Of a DNA stretch of 64,000 nucleotides, positions 35,233 to 44,141 are shown one piece after another (the stretch's first letter is position 1; each line of letters begins with the position of its first letter). The DNA comes from Vulcanimicrobiota bacterium (lineage in GTDB: Bacteria > Vulcanimicrobiota > Vulcanimicrobiia > Vulcanimicrobiales > Vulcanimicrobiaceae), in assembly GCA_027459645.1 (NCBI GenBank), contig DAIDHQ010000002.1:1-64000 (forward strand), written 5' to 3'. The notes beneath the pieces were generated by a model. The model was not told the origin of the DNA. It searched no databases and was given only the letters and a program-made list of their open reading frames with translations. The position numbers and the translations under genes were made by a program.

Positions 35233-35769
35233 ATGGGAAACCAACGCAATATGTCATCGGACGGTACGGAACGTGACAACCAGCGGGAGCGGCTCGTCGC
35301 ACGACGAGCGGCTCCCGTCGTTCTGTTCATTGATGGTGAAGCGGCCTTACAATCGTGTAGCCCGAACGGCCACGATCTCTGGCGGCGTTTAGAGCCGGCA
35401 CTGCGCGCCCTCGTCGCCCTTCATCGAGACGAGTTGCAACGGGGCTGCGCCGTCACGACCATGCTTCCCGACGGGTCCTACAGCCTTCAAATCGTCCCGC
35501 TCTGCGGCGACGGCAACGGATGCGCGCTTCTGCTCGATCCGTTCGCACAGCGCGATCCGCTGCACGAACTCGACGAACGCTACGCCCTTACGCCGCGGGA
35601 GCGCGAGGTGGCGCGCCTATTGATCGACGGCGCGAATACGGCGGAGATCGCGGCGGCTCTTTCGATCGCACCGTCTACGGCCGTCATCCATGTCAAGAGC
35701 ATCTTGGCGAAGACCGGCTCAAAGACGAGAGCCGCCGCAGTTGGACGCATTACAGCAAACCGAGTTTGA
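35233..35769 (+). CDS. LuxR-type regulator with N-terminal PAS-like domain
   Basis: The C-terminal ~60 residues are a LuxR/GerE helix-turn-helix (YALTPREREVARLLIDG, NTAEIAAALSIAPSTAVIHVKSI). The N-terminal part (residues ~25-120) has LFIDGEAALQSC and PLCGDGNGCALLLDPFA strand-like segments and may be a small sensing domain. No receiver Asp is present. The start is the ATG at 35233 (or 35251). It is convergent with the NarL-type regulator, overlapping by 20 bases at the 3' ends. Confidence 0.8.
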   Translation: MGNQRNMSSDGTERDNQRERLVARRAAPVVLFIDGEAALQSCSPNGHDLWRRLEPALRALVALHRDELQRGCAVTTMLPDGSYSLQIVPLCGDGNGCALLLDPFAQRDPLHELDERYALTPREREVARLLIDGANTAEIAAALSIAPSTAVIHVKSILAKTGSKTRAAAVGRITANRV

Positions 35770-36400
35770 TCGCGTGCACCGCGGCTTGCGTGCGCGCGTA
35801 AATATTCAGCTTTGAAAAGATCCGGCTGATGTGGTTTTTGATCGTTTTCTCGGACAGATTGAGGCGCGCGCTAATCTCTTTGTTCGAGAGTCCTTCGGCG
35901 ATGAGCCGGATCACTTCCGTCTCGCGCGTCGAGAGTTCGTTTAGGTCGGCACGACGCGAGCCGTTCGAACGCCGGCGCAGCCAGCCGCCCGCAACGCGTG
36001 GGTCGACGTACGTCTCGCCCGAGGCGACGAGCTTGACCGCACGAATGAGCTCCGCGGGGGTCACGTCTTTGATGATGTAACCTTCAGCTCCGGCGGCGAG
36101 ACAGCGTTGCATGATTTCAGGCGCCGGCCGCATCGTTAGAGCGCAGATGCGTGCGCTCGGCACGGCGAGACGGCAGCGCTCGAGCGCATCGACCAAGCCG
36201 GTGCTCGTTCCGTCCAGATCGAGAATAACGACGTCGGGCCGCGCTTTGGCAAGCAGGGTTTCGTTGACGTTTTGAGCGTCGCCGACGATGTCGACGTTGC
36301 GCTCGTTGGCAAAGACTCCGCAGAGAGCCTTTGCAAAAAGAACCTGACCTTCGACGACGTACACGCGTACGGTATCGAGCGCGGCGGGTGATGTTAGCAA
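35750..36400 (-). CDS. NarL/FixJ-type response regulator
   Basis: A receiver domain (residues ~10-125) with Asp in VVILDLDGTSTG, Thr in CALTMRPAP and Lys in GYIIKDVTP, and a LuxR DNA-binding domain (LSTRETEVIRLIAEGLSNKEISARL). The acid pair is unusual, Glu-Gly (YVVEGQVLF) instead of Asp-Asp. The TTG at 36400 follows AAAGGA and begins LLTSPAALDTVRVYVVEGQ; an upstream ATG would add 50 residues of doubtful sequence. No histidine kinase is nearby. It sits between the two large paralogous lipoproteins. Confidence 0.88.
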   Translation of the reverse strand: MLTSPAALDTVRVYVVEGQVLFAKALCGVFANERNVDIVGDAQNVNETLLAKARPDVVILDLDGTSTGLVDALERCRLAVPSARICALTMRPAPEIMQRCLAAGAEGYIIKDVTPAELIRAVKLVASGETYVDPRVAGGWLRRRSNGSRRADLNELSTRETEVIRLIAEGLSNKEISARLNLSEKTIKNHISRIFSKLNIYARTQAAVHAIKLGLL

Positions 36401-36752
36401 CGCGAAATCCTTTCGCAGGGGCGTAGGAGTGAACGATAAAAACGAGACGTTCCGACCATACCCGTAAACGCGAGCGGCATACTCCCCCAAATGGGGTAAT
36501 TTCGCGCGGCGTACTAGCTCCGTGCGTAGAACGGCAACCAAAACTCCCAATCGTCGCGGGGGACCGACGGTATAGGCGAGCAGCCCGAACGACGGGCCTA
36601 CGAAACGGCGTTAGGCTCTCCGGTCCGCTTCTGCATCGTTGACTGCCCATCGAGCGAGCGTGCGCCTTTCCTCCTGCATACAAGGGAGGTTTTGTAAAGC
36701 TACGGTTTGGAACGTGTTATCAACGTGAAAAGTGACCGATGTGGATGGTGCT
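36401..36752. promoter_or_regulatory. Regulatory gap with a CCCCAAATGGGG palindrome
   Basis: No gene is seen in these 352 bases between the divergent response regulator and lipoprotein B. At 36485-36496 the palindrome CCCCA-AA-TGGGG lies 85 bases upstream of the regulator's TTG. A shorter CCTCC/GGAGG pair lies near 36670-36690. The regulator or its LuxR neighbour could bind here; this is inferred from position only. Confidence 0.35.
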
Positions 36753-38822
36753 ATGAACCATCGGACTTTCACATTGCGGTGTTTCCGCATTTCTCTCATC
36801 CAGCGCGGCGCTTGTCTGATCGCCCTCGCACTCCTCGCCGCATGCGGCGGCGGCGGCGGCGGCGGTTCGAACTCTGCCACCGGCCCACTGGTACCGGGCA
36901 GCTCGCTGCCCGACACGACTTTGAGTACGAGCGGTACGATCATTACCGCCGACGGGACGATCTCCGGAATGATAACGGGCGGCTTCGTTCTCGACACGGG
37001 ATATCCGCATGGAAAGATCCACGTCCTCATCGGCAGCGGCACGACCATCAGTGGACCGGCGCCTTTCGTCGGTGAGAACGTGAGCGTCGCCGGGAGCGGA
37101 TCCTGGTCGACGTCGATCCAAGCGACGTCGGTTTCTGAACTTGCTACCGCGACCGTCGCTTCGCCCGCGCCGGTAGCAACGGCGGTGCCTCAAACGATCC
37201 CGATTCCATCGACTGCCGTCTCGACGCAAGGCAGCGACGCCGGCATTCGCACCGGCGGCTTCACCCTCGACCAGGGCTATCCAAACGGCAAAGTTCCGGT
37301 CAGCGTTACGGCTTCGACCGTGCAGATCGACGGCAGCCCCTCGAGCACCGGATCGCACGTGCAAGTAACGGGGACGGGCTCGGTGCACTCCGGCATCGCG
37401 GCGAGCATCGTCACCTATTGGAGCAGTGCGCCACCGCTGACGACGGCCACGGGCACGATCGTCGCGGCGACGGCCTACGGCTTCACGCTCGACGTCGATG
37501 CAACCCATCCGGCCGTTCCGATCGTGTTGAATCCGACGGTCGTAATCGCCGGAGGAACGCTGCAGGTCGGATCGATCGCGCAGGTCAGCGGGCCGGGCGG
37601 CATCAGCGAATCGATCACGCCGACGCAGATCGTCGTGACCAACCCGACGCCGCAACCGCTGCCGAACGTCACGCCGTCGCCGACGCCGGGGCCGATCGCG
37701 CAAACCCACGTTTTGACGGCCGATTATCTCGGCGGTTACTACGGAACGCACTCCATCGCATGGTCCGCCGCGCGTCCGTACCTAAACTGGGCCTCCACGA
37801 ACCCCACCGACGCAAATGCAATTGCATCGACCGGCATCAAGACGATGTACTACACCAATCCGAACCGGCTTCAATCGAACGATCCGATGTACATTTCGGA
37901 CGAAACGATCTTCGCCCACGACTGCAACAACAACCGAATAACGACCGTCTATAACGGCATAACGCAGTACGTCACTAACGTAACGTCTGCAAGCTTGGCG
38001 AACGACTATCACACGACGATCTCGAACGAAATCGGCACCGCGCACTTCGACGCCATGTTCGAAGACGACACCGGACCGCTCGGCGAGTACGGCATTAGCC
38101 CCCTGCCTTGCGGTTACACCGATTCGGCATGGATGACGGGCGCGGCGGCGGTGGCGCAAGCGGCGCCGGCACCGGTGATCATGAACGGGCTCTCGCTGCT
38201 CAACGGCCACGATCCCTCGCCCGTCGTCGGCATGGTGAATAATGCGAACACCATCGGCGGAAACTTCGAACACTGCTACTCCGATGATTCGACGCCGGAA
38301 CAAAGCGGCTGGTTGTGGCAAGCGGTCGAGAATACCGAGTTGGAGGTTGCCGCCAAGCATGCGCTCTTCGTCTGCATGCTGCGCAACACCGGAACCGCCA
38401 CGACGGAAACCGCGGCACGCATATACGCGACGGCATCGTTCCTTCTGACGTACGATCCGAAAACGAGCGTCATCTGGACGTACTTCGCGACGCCGTCGGG
38501 CTTGCACGTCATGCCCGAATCGCAACTCGTGGCACTCAACCCGAAAGTCGCGGCGCCCTCGTCGGTCGCCGGGTTACTGACGAGCAGCGGTGCATACGGC
38601 CGGGAATATAACGACTGCTATATCGCCGGTTCGTTCGTCGGTCCGTGCGCCGTTGCGGTCAACCCGAACAACGCGCAGAGCGTGACCTTCCCCTATCCGC
38701 AGTATCATCACACGCTGGCAATTGCGGGGTCCTCCGTACTCGACGGCGGCACCGTCGCCGCTAACGGGGGCGCCGCGCCAACGACGATGGCACCGCTTTC
38801 GGCTTACATCGTCTTCCCGTAG
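36753..38822 (+). CDS. Large lipoprotein B: three DUF5666-like repeats plus the shared C-terminal domain
   Basis: The ATG at 36753 starts a signal peptide with lipobox LLAAC (Cys31) followed by seven glycines. Three DUF5666-like repeats follow (GTISGMITGGFVLDTGYP, IRTGGFTLDQGYPNG, VAATAYGFTLDVD). After a Pro/Thr linker, the last ~380 residues are paralogous to lipoprotein A: HVLTADYLGG, YYTNPNRLQSNDPMY, DAMFEDDTGPLGEYG, EHCYSDDSTPEQ, TPSGLHVMPESQLVALNP and YHHTLAIAGS. The domain order is the same in both. It converges with the GT4 gene, overlapping by 19 bases. Confidence 0.8.
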   Translation: MNHRTFTLRCFRISLIQRGACLIALALLAACGGGGGGGSNSATGPLVPGSSLPDTTLSTSGTIITADGTISGMITGGFVLDTGYPHGKIHVLIGSGTTISGPAPFVGENVSVAGSGSWSTSIQATSVSELATATVASPAPVATAVPQTIPIPSTAVSTQGSDAGIRTGGFTLDQGYPNGKVPVSVTASTVQIDGSPSSTGSHVQVTGTGSVHSGIAASIVTYWSSAPPLTTATGTIVAATAYGFTLDVDATHPAVPIVLNPTVVIAGGTLQVGSIAQVSGPGGISESITPTQIVVTNPTPQPLPNVTPSPTPGPIAQTHVLTADYLGGYYGTHSIAWSAARPYLNWASTNPTDANAIASTGIKTMYYTNPNRLQSNDPMYISDETIFAHDCNNNRITTVYNGITQYVTNVTSASLANDYHTTISNEIGTAHFDAMFEDDTGPLGEYGISPLPCGYTDSAWMTGAAAVAQAAPAPVIMNGLSLLNGHDPSPVVGMVNNANTIGGNFEHCYSDDSTPEQSGWLWQAVENTELEVAAKHALFVCMLRNTGTATTETAARIYATASFLLTYDPKTSVIWTYFATPSGLHVMPESQLVALNPKVAAPSSVAGLLTSSGAYGREYNDCYIAGSFVGPCAVAVNPNNAQSVTFPYPQYHHTLAIAGSSVLDGGTVAANGGAAPTTMAPLSAYIVFP

Positions 38823-39982
38823 ACCACCTCACGCGTCGCGACGCGATGATAAATCGCGTCGTAACGCCGGGCATTCGCAGCCCAGGTAAGAGCGGTACGT
38901 GCGCGAGCGTGTGCCGCTCTTTCCATCTCCTCGCGGCGTTCGGGATCGCACAGAACCGCGCGTACCCGTTCGGCCAACGCTCGGGCGTCGCGTGGCGGCG
39001 CCAGGTAGCCGGTCACGCCGGACTCGACGATTTCCGGTATTCCACCCACGTCGGATGCAACGACCGCTCGCCCCGCGTTCATCGCCTCACAGATAACGGT
39101 CGGCAAGCCCTCGCGATAACTCGGAAGCGCAAAGACGTCGGCAGCGGCATACGCCTGAGCGAGATGATGGTGATCGAGCGTCCCGAGAAACCGCGCGTAC
39201 ACACCCGCCGCCTCTAATTCTCGCTCGGCCCAGCTCTGGAGCGCTCCCTTGCCCGCGAAAAGCGCCCCCGCTTCCAAATCGCGCAGCGATTTCAATGCCT
39301 CGACGAGTTCGGTCACGCCTTTCTCGCGTTCGAGATGCCCGACGAACAGGACGAGCGGACGCTGCGGATCCAGATTTAAGATCTCGCGCGCCCGCGTACG
39401 GTCTTGTGGAAAGAAAATTCGCTCGTCTGCGCCGTTTGGAATGACGTCTACGTCGGGTGCGCCGAGGCGGCGCAGATGCCGGCCCACAAAGTCGGAAACC
39501 GCACAGACCGCCGCCGCGCGGCTGATGATCCGTTGCGCCAGCGCTTGCAGCGAGTTGCGCGTCCACGGAAGTGAATAGCTTTCGCTCCCGTGTCCGGTGA
39601 GAACAAGCGGCACGTTTCCCGTTGCGAGCGCCAGCACGCCTGCCGGCAGGAGACCGTGCACGTGCACGACGTCGGGCCGAAAATCGGCGATCTCTTCGTG
39701 CAGCCGCCCACGCAGTTGCTCGCCTAATGTCCCAATGCCCCAGTTCGACGGTCCCATAAGTCCCCGTAGGGTGCGTACCGGTACGCCATCGACGGCATAC
39801 CGGTCTGGTACGGTACGATAGTGTTGCCAGCGCTTTTGTAACGGAGGCGCCCAAGGCACGCAACGTACGACGCGTGCGTCGATGCCGCGCTCACCGAGCG
39901 CAAGCAGGGCGCGCAAGTTAAACACTCCGTCGAAAGGGTGTTCCGGCCACGGAAAGTTGTTCGCGATGACGAGTACCCGCAT
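38804..39982 (-). CDS. GT4-family glycosyltransferase
   Basis: A retaining GT-B enzyme transferring a sugar to the growing lipid-linked unit. The GT4 pattern is complete: N-terminal MRVLVIANNFPWPEHPFDGV, HVHGLLPAGVLAL, LVLTGHGSESY, VIPNGADERIFFP and the EX7E motif EGLPTVICEAM. The ATG at 39982 has AGAAGAAGG upstream. The first bases of this gene overlap the first bases of the divergent gene at 39966 (head-to-head overlap), an unusual arrangement. Confidence 0.92.
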   Translation of the reverse strand: MRVLVIANNFPWPEHPFDGVFNLRALLALGERGIDARVVRCVPWAPPLQKRWQHYRTVPDRYAVDGVPVRTLRGLMGPSNWGIGTLGEQLRGRLHEEIADFRPDVVHVHGLLPAGVLALATGNVPLVLTGHGSESYSLPWTRNSLQALAQRIISRAAAVCAVSDFVGRHLRRLGAPDVDVIPNGADERIFFPQDRTRAREILNLDPQRPLVLFVGHLEREKGVTELVEALKSLRDLEAGALFAGKGALQSWAERELEAAGVYARFLGTLDHHHLAQAYAAADVFALPSYREGLPTVICEAMNAGRAVVASDVGGIPEIVESGVTGYLAPPRDARALAERVRAVLCDPERREEMERAAHARARTALTWAANARRYDAIYHRVATREVVYGKTM

Positions 39983-41159
39983 GCCTTCTTCTCTTACCAC
40001 CAAACGGCCGGTGCTTCACGTCACGACGGTCCATCAGCCGTTGGATACGCGTATCTACTATAAAGAGGTGCGCTCGCTCGCCGACTCCGGGTACGACGTT
40101 CGTCTTGCCACGACCGTTGCCGAAGCAACCGACCACGACGGCGTCTCGTTCCTTCCCCTCGGGGATCGCGGCGGATCGCGCTTACGCCGCATCTTTCGCG
40201 ATCTGCGCGCATTCTTCACGATCTTGGCGCACCGCGATGCGATCGTACACATTCACGACCCCGAGTTGCTCTTGGTCGCCGCGCTCCCGGCGTTCTCGGG
40301 GGCGTGCATCGTCTACGACGTCCACGAGTTTTACGTCGAGCGGATCGCCGCATCTGAATGGCTGCCCCCGAAGCTGCGGCGGCTCGCCTCGGGCCTCTAT
40401 GACGCAGTAGAACGCGCCGTGCTGCCGCGCTTTGCGGGTATCGTCGTCGTCAACGAGTCGATGCGCGCACGCTACGAGCGCTTCGTTCCACGCGAACGCG
40501 TCGCGCTCGTACGGAATTTTCCCAACGTCGGCGTTCCCGATCTGGAGCGCGCGCGACGAACGGCGCATCCCTTGGGCGGTGCTCCTTACGTGATCCACAC
40601 GGGAGGCGCGATGCGTCTGCGCGCATTCCACGATCTCGTCGCGGCCGCCGAAAGCCTGCGCGCGCTCGGTTCGCCGCTTCGCATCGTGAACATCGGCGAA
40701 ACGAGCCTTGCCGATTATGACGCGAAGGAACGCGACCGGCTGCTCGAACGCGCCGAACGCGCGGGCGTCGTTATGGTTGGTCCCGTCGGTTATGCCGAAG
40801 CGCTCGCGTGGCTCGCGCACGCGCGCATCGCCTATCTTCCGCTGATCGATACCGAGAACAACCGGTTCGGGATGCCCAACAAACTCTTCGAATACCAGCT
40901 CTTTGAACTCCCCATCGTGGCAAGCGACATCGGGCGCGTGGCCGAAATCGTCCGCGGGACGGGCGCCGGCGAAGTCGTACCGGTCGGCGACGGCGCGGCG
41001 CACGCACGGGCCATGCACGCGATCGACGCCGACGGCGAACGCTACGAACGTTACGCAAGTGCCGCACGCGAGGCGGCCCGCACCTACTCGTTTGCCGGCG
41101 AATTCGATCGCCTGCACGTGCTCTACCAGCGCATCGGTGAGGTCAAGGTTTCGTCGTGA
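39966..41159 (+). CDS. GT4-family glycosyltransferase (second, divergent)
   Basis: The sequence shows VLHVTTVHQPLDTRIYYKE, HIHDPELLL, YDVHEFYVE, VNESMRARY and a donor-site LPLIDTENNRFGMPNKLFEYQLF. It resembles GT4 enzymes of EPS clusters. The ATG at 39966 has GGAAAG upstream; the ATG at 39981 overlaps the other gene's start codon (CATG). Its stop overlaps the epimerase start (GTGA), so the two are translated together, which suggests the transferase and the epimerase act on the same glycan. Confidence 0.9.
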   Translation: MTSTRMPSSLTTKRPVLHVTTVHQPLDTRIYYKEVRSLADSGYDVRLATTVAEATDHDGVSFLPLGDRGGSRLRRIFRDLRAFFTILAHRDAIVHIHDPELLLVAALPAFSGACIVYDVHEFYVERIAASEWLPPKLRRLASGLYDAVERAVLPRFAGIVVVNESMRARYERFVPRERVALVRNFPNVGVPDLERARRTAHPLGGAPYVIHTGGAMRLRAFHDLVAAAESLRALGSPLRIVNIGETSLADYDAKERDRLLERAERAGVVMVGPVGYAEALAWLAHARIAYLPLIDTENNRFGMPNKLFEYQLFELPIVASDIGRVAEIVRGTGAGEVVPVGDGAAHARAMHAIDADGERYERYASAAREAARTYSFAGEFDRLHVLYQRIGEVKVSS

Positions 41160-42166
41160 ACGCCAGAACCATCGCAAACGAGCTTCGACGCATGTTCCCG
41201 CTTTCGTGGCGCATGTCGCGCAGCTACCGGCTTCCATCGGATTATGTCGGGCAGCCGTACTACATCGCGTGGAGCGGCGCGCCGCGCCCGAAAGGTGAAG
41301 GCTGGAACGAAGCCACCTTTCACGACGACGGCGTACTCAAGCTCGGAAGCTACCGCAATCCGGTTCAAATCGCGCAGTTCGCGCTCACCCAATACGCCCT
41401 CGCCTATGACGGCCATCACATGGCGCGCGCCCGTTTTCTCGCGCAAGCGGATTGGCTGATCGAGGCGCAGCGCCTCGACGGCGGCTATCCCTATCCGATC
41501 GCGCTTCCGGCCTATAACGCCGCTCCCGGGTGGCTCTCGGGGATGGCACAAGGCGAGGCCGCTTCGGTCCTGCTACGGGCCTATTCGCTCACGCAAGACC
41601 CTCGTTATCGGGACGCGGGTTTACGCGCGCTCGCCCCGTTGCGACGCGACGTGCGTGATGGAGGGGCGTCGTTCTTGCGCGACGGCGCCGTGTTCTTCGA
41701 AGAGGTTGCCGCGCAGCCGGAATGCCACATTCTCAACGGGCACCTCTACGCCGCATTCGCGGTCTGGGAATACGTGCGTTTTGGCTTGGGCGACGAAGAT
41801 CTCGCGCACCTGCACGCCAATGCCGTCGAGACCCTCAAGCGCTGGCTTCCGGCCTATGACGCGGGCGGATGGTCGTGTTACGACCTCGCCATCGATGATG
41901 CTGGCAGACGTCATTACGCGCCGCTCTGGTACCATCACTTCCACATCGCGCAGTTGCGCATCTATGCCTTAATGACCGCGACCCCGGCGTTCGCCGCGAT
42001 GGCCGAGCGCTGGAACGAGGCGCTGGAACGTAACGACGTTCGCGCGCGCGTCTGGCGCTACAACGCGAAGTCGTTACTGCGATCGCTGCGACGCCGCGTT
42101 ACCCACGGCAGCGTGGTCGCATTCGCGCCATTGCCCGGTGCTACGGCGCCGCCCGTTCGAACGTAA
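41156..42166 (+). CDS. D-glucuronyl C5-epimerase-like protein (C5-epim_C)
   Basis: The C-terminal ~200 residues match the glucuronyl C5-epimerase domain known from heparan-sulfate and bacterial heparosan-like systems, which converts D-glucuronate to L-iduronate in the polymer. Features are GWLSGMAQGEAASVLLRAY, FFEEVAAQPECHILNGHLYAAF, GGWSCYDLAI and WYHHFHIAQLRIYA. There is no signal peptide or membrane helix in the first 30 residues, so it may act in the cytoplasm on lipid-linked intermediates. At 336 residues it is shorter than the animal enzyme. It starts at a GTG overlapping the GT4 stop and converges with the gene at 42141. Confidence 0.85.
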   Translation: MNARTIANELRRMFPLSWRMSRSYRLPSDYVGQPYYIAWSGAPRPKGEGWNEATFHDDGVLKLGSYRNPVQIAQFALTQYALAYDGHHMARARFLAQADWLIEAQRLDGGYPYPIALPAYNAAPGWLSGMAQGEAASVLLRAYSLTQDPRYRDAGLRALAPLRRDVRDGGASFLRDGAVFFEEVAAQPECHILNGHLYAAFAVWEYVRFGLGDEDLAHLHANAVETLKRWLPAYDAGGWSCYDLAIDDAGRRHYAPLWYHHFHIAQLRIYALMTATPAFAAMAERWNEALERNDVRARVWRYNAKSLLRSLRRRVTHGSVVAFAPLPGATAPPVRT

Positions 42167-44141
42167 CGATCTGCGCCCGCGTCCCTTCGAGCTGCTTGTA
42201 CGAGAAGAGAAAGCCGTGAGCCGACGCGGCCACTGTTCCGGGAAAGCCCGCATCGTTTGACCCGCCGAGAGACTGCGCGGAGTATCGCGACCAGCGGCCG
42301 TTAGCGGCGTCGAAGCGATAGACGAGCGCGCAACCCCCGATTCCCGCGCAGCCCCACTTGCTGCCGATGCCGGCGAGCGCGCCGAGCGCAAGGTTTCCGC
42401 GGCCGTCGCTGCGCAGCGCGATTGACGCAAGCGATCCGCCGCCCGACGGCTGGTCGACGAAGCCCGTCCGCAGCGTACGGCCCGTTCGCGGATCGTATTC
42501 CAAATAGCAAATTGCGTCGGTACGCCCTTGCGTCTGGCAGCCGTGCGCGACGATCAAGATGCCGTTTCGCAACTGCGCGATCGACTCGGCGGAGATAACC
42601 GGATAGGGCACGTTCGATGCCGGCGGCTGCGCGCGCATCGTGAAATCATAGATGTAATGCGCGTAGTTTGACGGATATACCGGCGGAGGCCCGAGGAGAT
42701 ACGGGCTTCCGCGCCCGAGACGCGCTACCGGCGCGGCTCCAGGACGCAGCGTGAAGGGATGACGCCCCGAGCAATCGGTCCAACGCCACGCAGCGCCTTG
42801 CGGACCGCTCGTGCGAAAACAGGCGAGCGCAAGCGCGAGACTATTGTGCTCGCTGCCGTACCAGCTTCCCGTGACCTGCTGCACGTCGACGAGATCGTAG
42901 ATATATCGGCCCAAACGCGTCACGCCTCCGAAGAGATAGTGACGATGCAATCCCGAGACGCGCACATCGTAGACGCGATCGGGGCCGGCCGGTGACGCAC
43001 ATGCGACGCCGCCCGAGCAGTCGAGACGCACCGCCGACGACGGCGGCAGCCCATTGGTGTCGCCATTGCGCGCGGCGATTCCGATCGCCGCCCCTCCGCT
43101 CGCGCGCTCCAACGGATCGAACCGCGGAACGATCGCCTCAAAGCGCCCGCGAAATGCGGGGCACGCGCTGTTGGCGTACTGAGCAAATTCCTGCGCGGCT
43201 CCGGTGGGACTTCCGGCGGCAATGCCGTTCATCGTGCAGCTCACGCCGGCGATATCGAGCGAAATTCGTCCGGATCCGGCGGCATTGGTGACCGCAAATT
43301 CAACATAGGCTCCGTCGCCGGGCGTCTGGGAGATCGTGTAGAGACCGTCGGACGGCGGGGCGTGGCTGCTGTGGAAATTCCACGAACCGGCGGCCGTATC
43401 GAATCGGCCGCCGCTGCGGTAACTCACGAATCCTTGCGCGCCTGCTTCGCCGCTGCCTGCGGAAACTTGTTGTTGACCCGCGATGAGCGTTGCATCGCCG
43501 AGCGTAGCCGACGAGAGTTCGGAGAGACCGCTCGAGGGAAGCAGATACTCCGGCGAAGCGGCGAGCGTCGAGGCAAGCGCGTCGCTCCGCGCGTCGCTCG
43601 GCGCGAATTTAAACGGCTCGCAGAACTGCGCGCGCAAGCAGCTCCACGCGGCCGGCGGATGATACGAACGGTACGTGCTCGCCGCACCATACGGAACCAA
43701 GACCGCATCGTCGCTTGTCAGGACGATTGCAGGCGTATCGTGGCCCGCGTTACTCGTCGCCGTCGTGAAATTTCCGTCAGGTGGAAGATTGATCTGGCGG
43801 TCGGTTAGCACGCGTTCCGACCGTTCGTCCCAAAGCCCCACCGCGGGCTGCAGCGTTCCCGGCGCGCCGTTGGTACCGTCACCGGGAATGGCGAACGCAC
43901 TCAAAATGGCCCGGCCCGACGGACGATCCAGATCTGCCGCCGTGCGGGTCATATTCGCCGGTTCTATCGCGGAGGCGCGAGTTGACATCACGTGACGCGA
44001 GGCCGGTTTCCCTGCGGGCGCCGCCGCGACGTCGACCTGGTGCGCCGGCGCTGCGGTCAAAGTGGAGCGCGCTTCGACGTGCGCCGCGCAGGCTGCGGAC
44101 GCAATCGATGCAAGACAGAGGATCGAACGAAGCGCGTTCAC
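42141..44141 (-). CDS. Large exported protein of unknown function at the end of the glycan operon
   Basis: A Sec signal (VNALRSILCLASIASAACA) leads a 666-residue secreted chain with no family recognised. Aromatic/Gly-rich segments such as FNFHSSHAPP-like (WNFHSSHAPPSDGLYTI), YDLVDVQQVTGSWYGSEHN, CRTSG-like Cys positions and several GxxWG/RGNLALGALA repeats suggest a beta-propeller or beta-sandwich. At least 12 cysteines imply disulfides. The GTG at 44141 overlaps the stop of the GT4 gene (GTGA); the longer frame upstream is antisense to nothing but crosses that gene. It may act on the exported polymer. Confidence 0.7.
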   Translation of the reverse strand: MNALRSILCLASIASAACAAHVEARSTLTAAPAHQVDVAAAPAGKPASRHVMSTRASAIEPANMTRTAADLDRPSGRAILSAFAIPGDGTNGAPGTLQPAVGLWDERSERVLTDRQINLPPDGNFTTATSNAGHDTPAIVLTSDDAVLVPYGAASTYRSYHPPAAWSCLRAQFCEPFKFAPSDARSDALASTLAASPEYLLPSSGLSELSSATLGDATLIAGQQQVSAGSGEAGAQGFVSYRSGGRFDTAAGSWNFHSSHAPPSDGLYTISQTPGDGAYVEFAVTNAAGSGRISLDIAGVSCTMNGIAAGSPTGAAQEFAQYANSACPAFRGRFEAIVPRFDPLERASGGAAIGIAARNGDTNGLPPSSAVRLDCSGGVACASPAGPDRVYDVRVSGLHRHYLFGGVTRLGRYIYDLVDVQQVTGSWYGSEHNSLALALACFRTSGPQGAAWRWTDCSGRHPFTLRPGAAPVARLGRGSPYLLGPPPVYPSNYAHYIYDFTMRAQPPASNVPYPVISAESIAQLRNGILIVAHGCQTQGRTDAICYLEYDPRTGRTLRTGFVDQPSGGGSLASIALRSDGRGNLALGALAGIGSKWGCAGIGGCALVYRFDAANGRWSRYSAQSLGGSNDAGFPGTVAASAHGFLFSYKQLEGTRAQIVTFERAAP

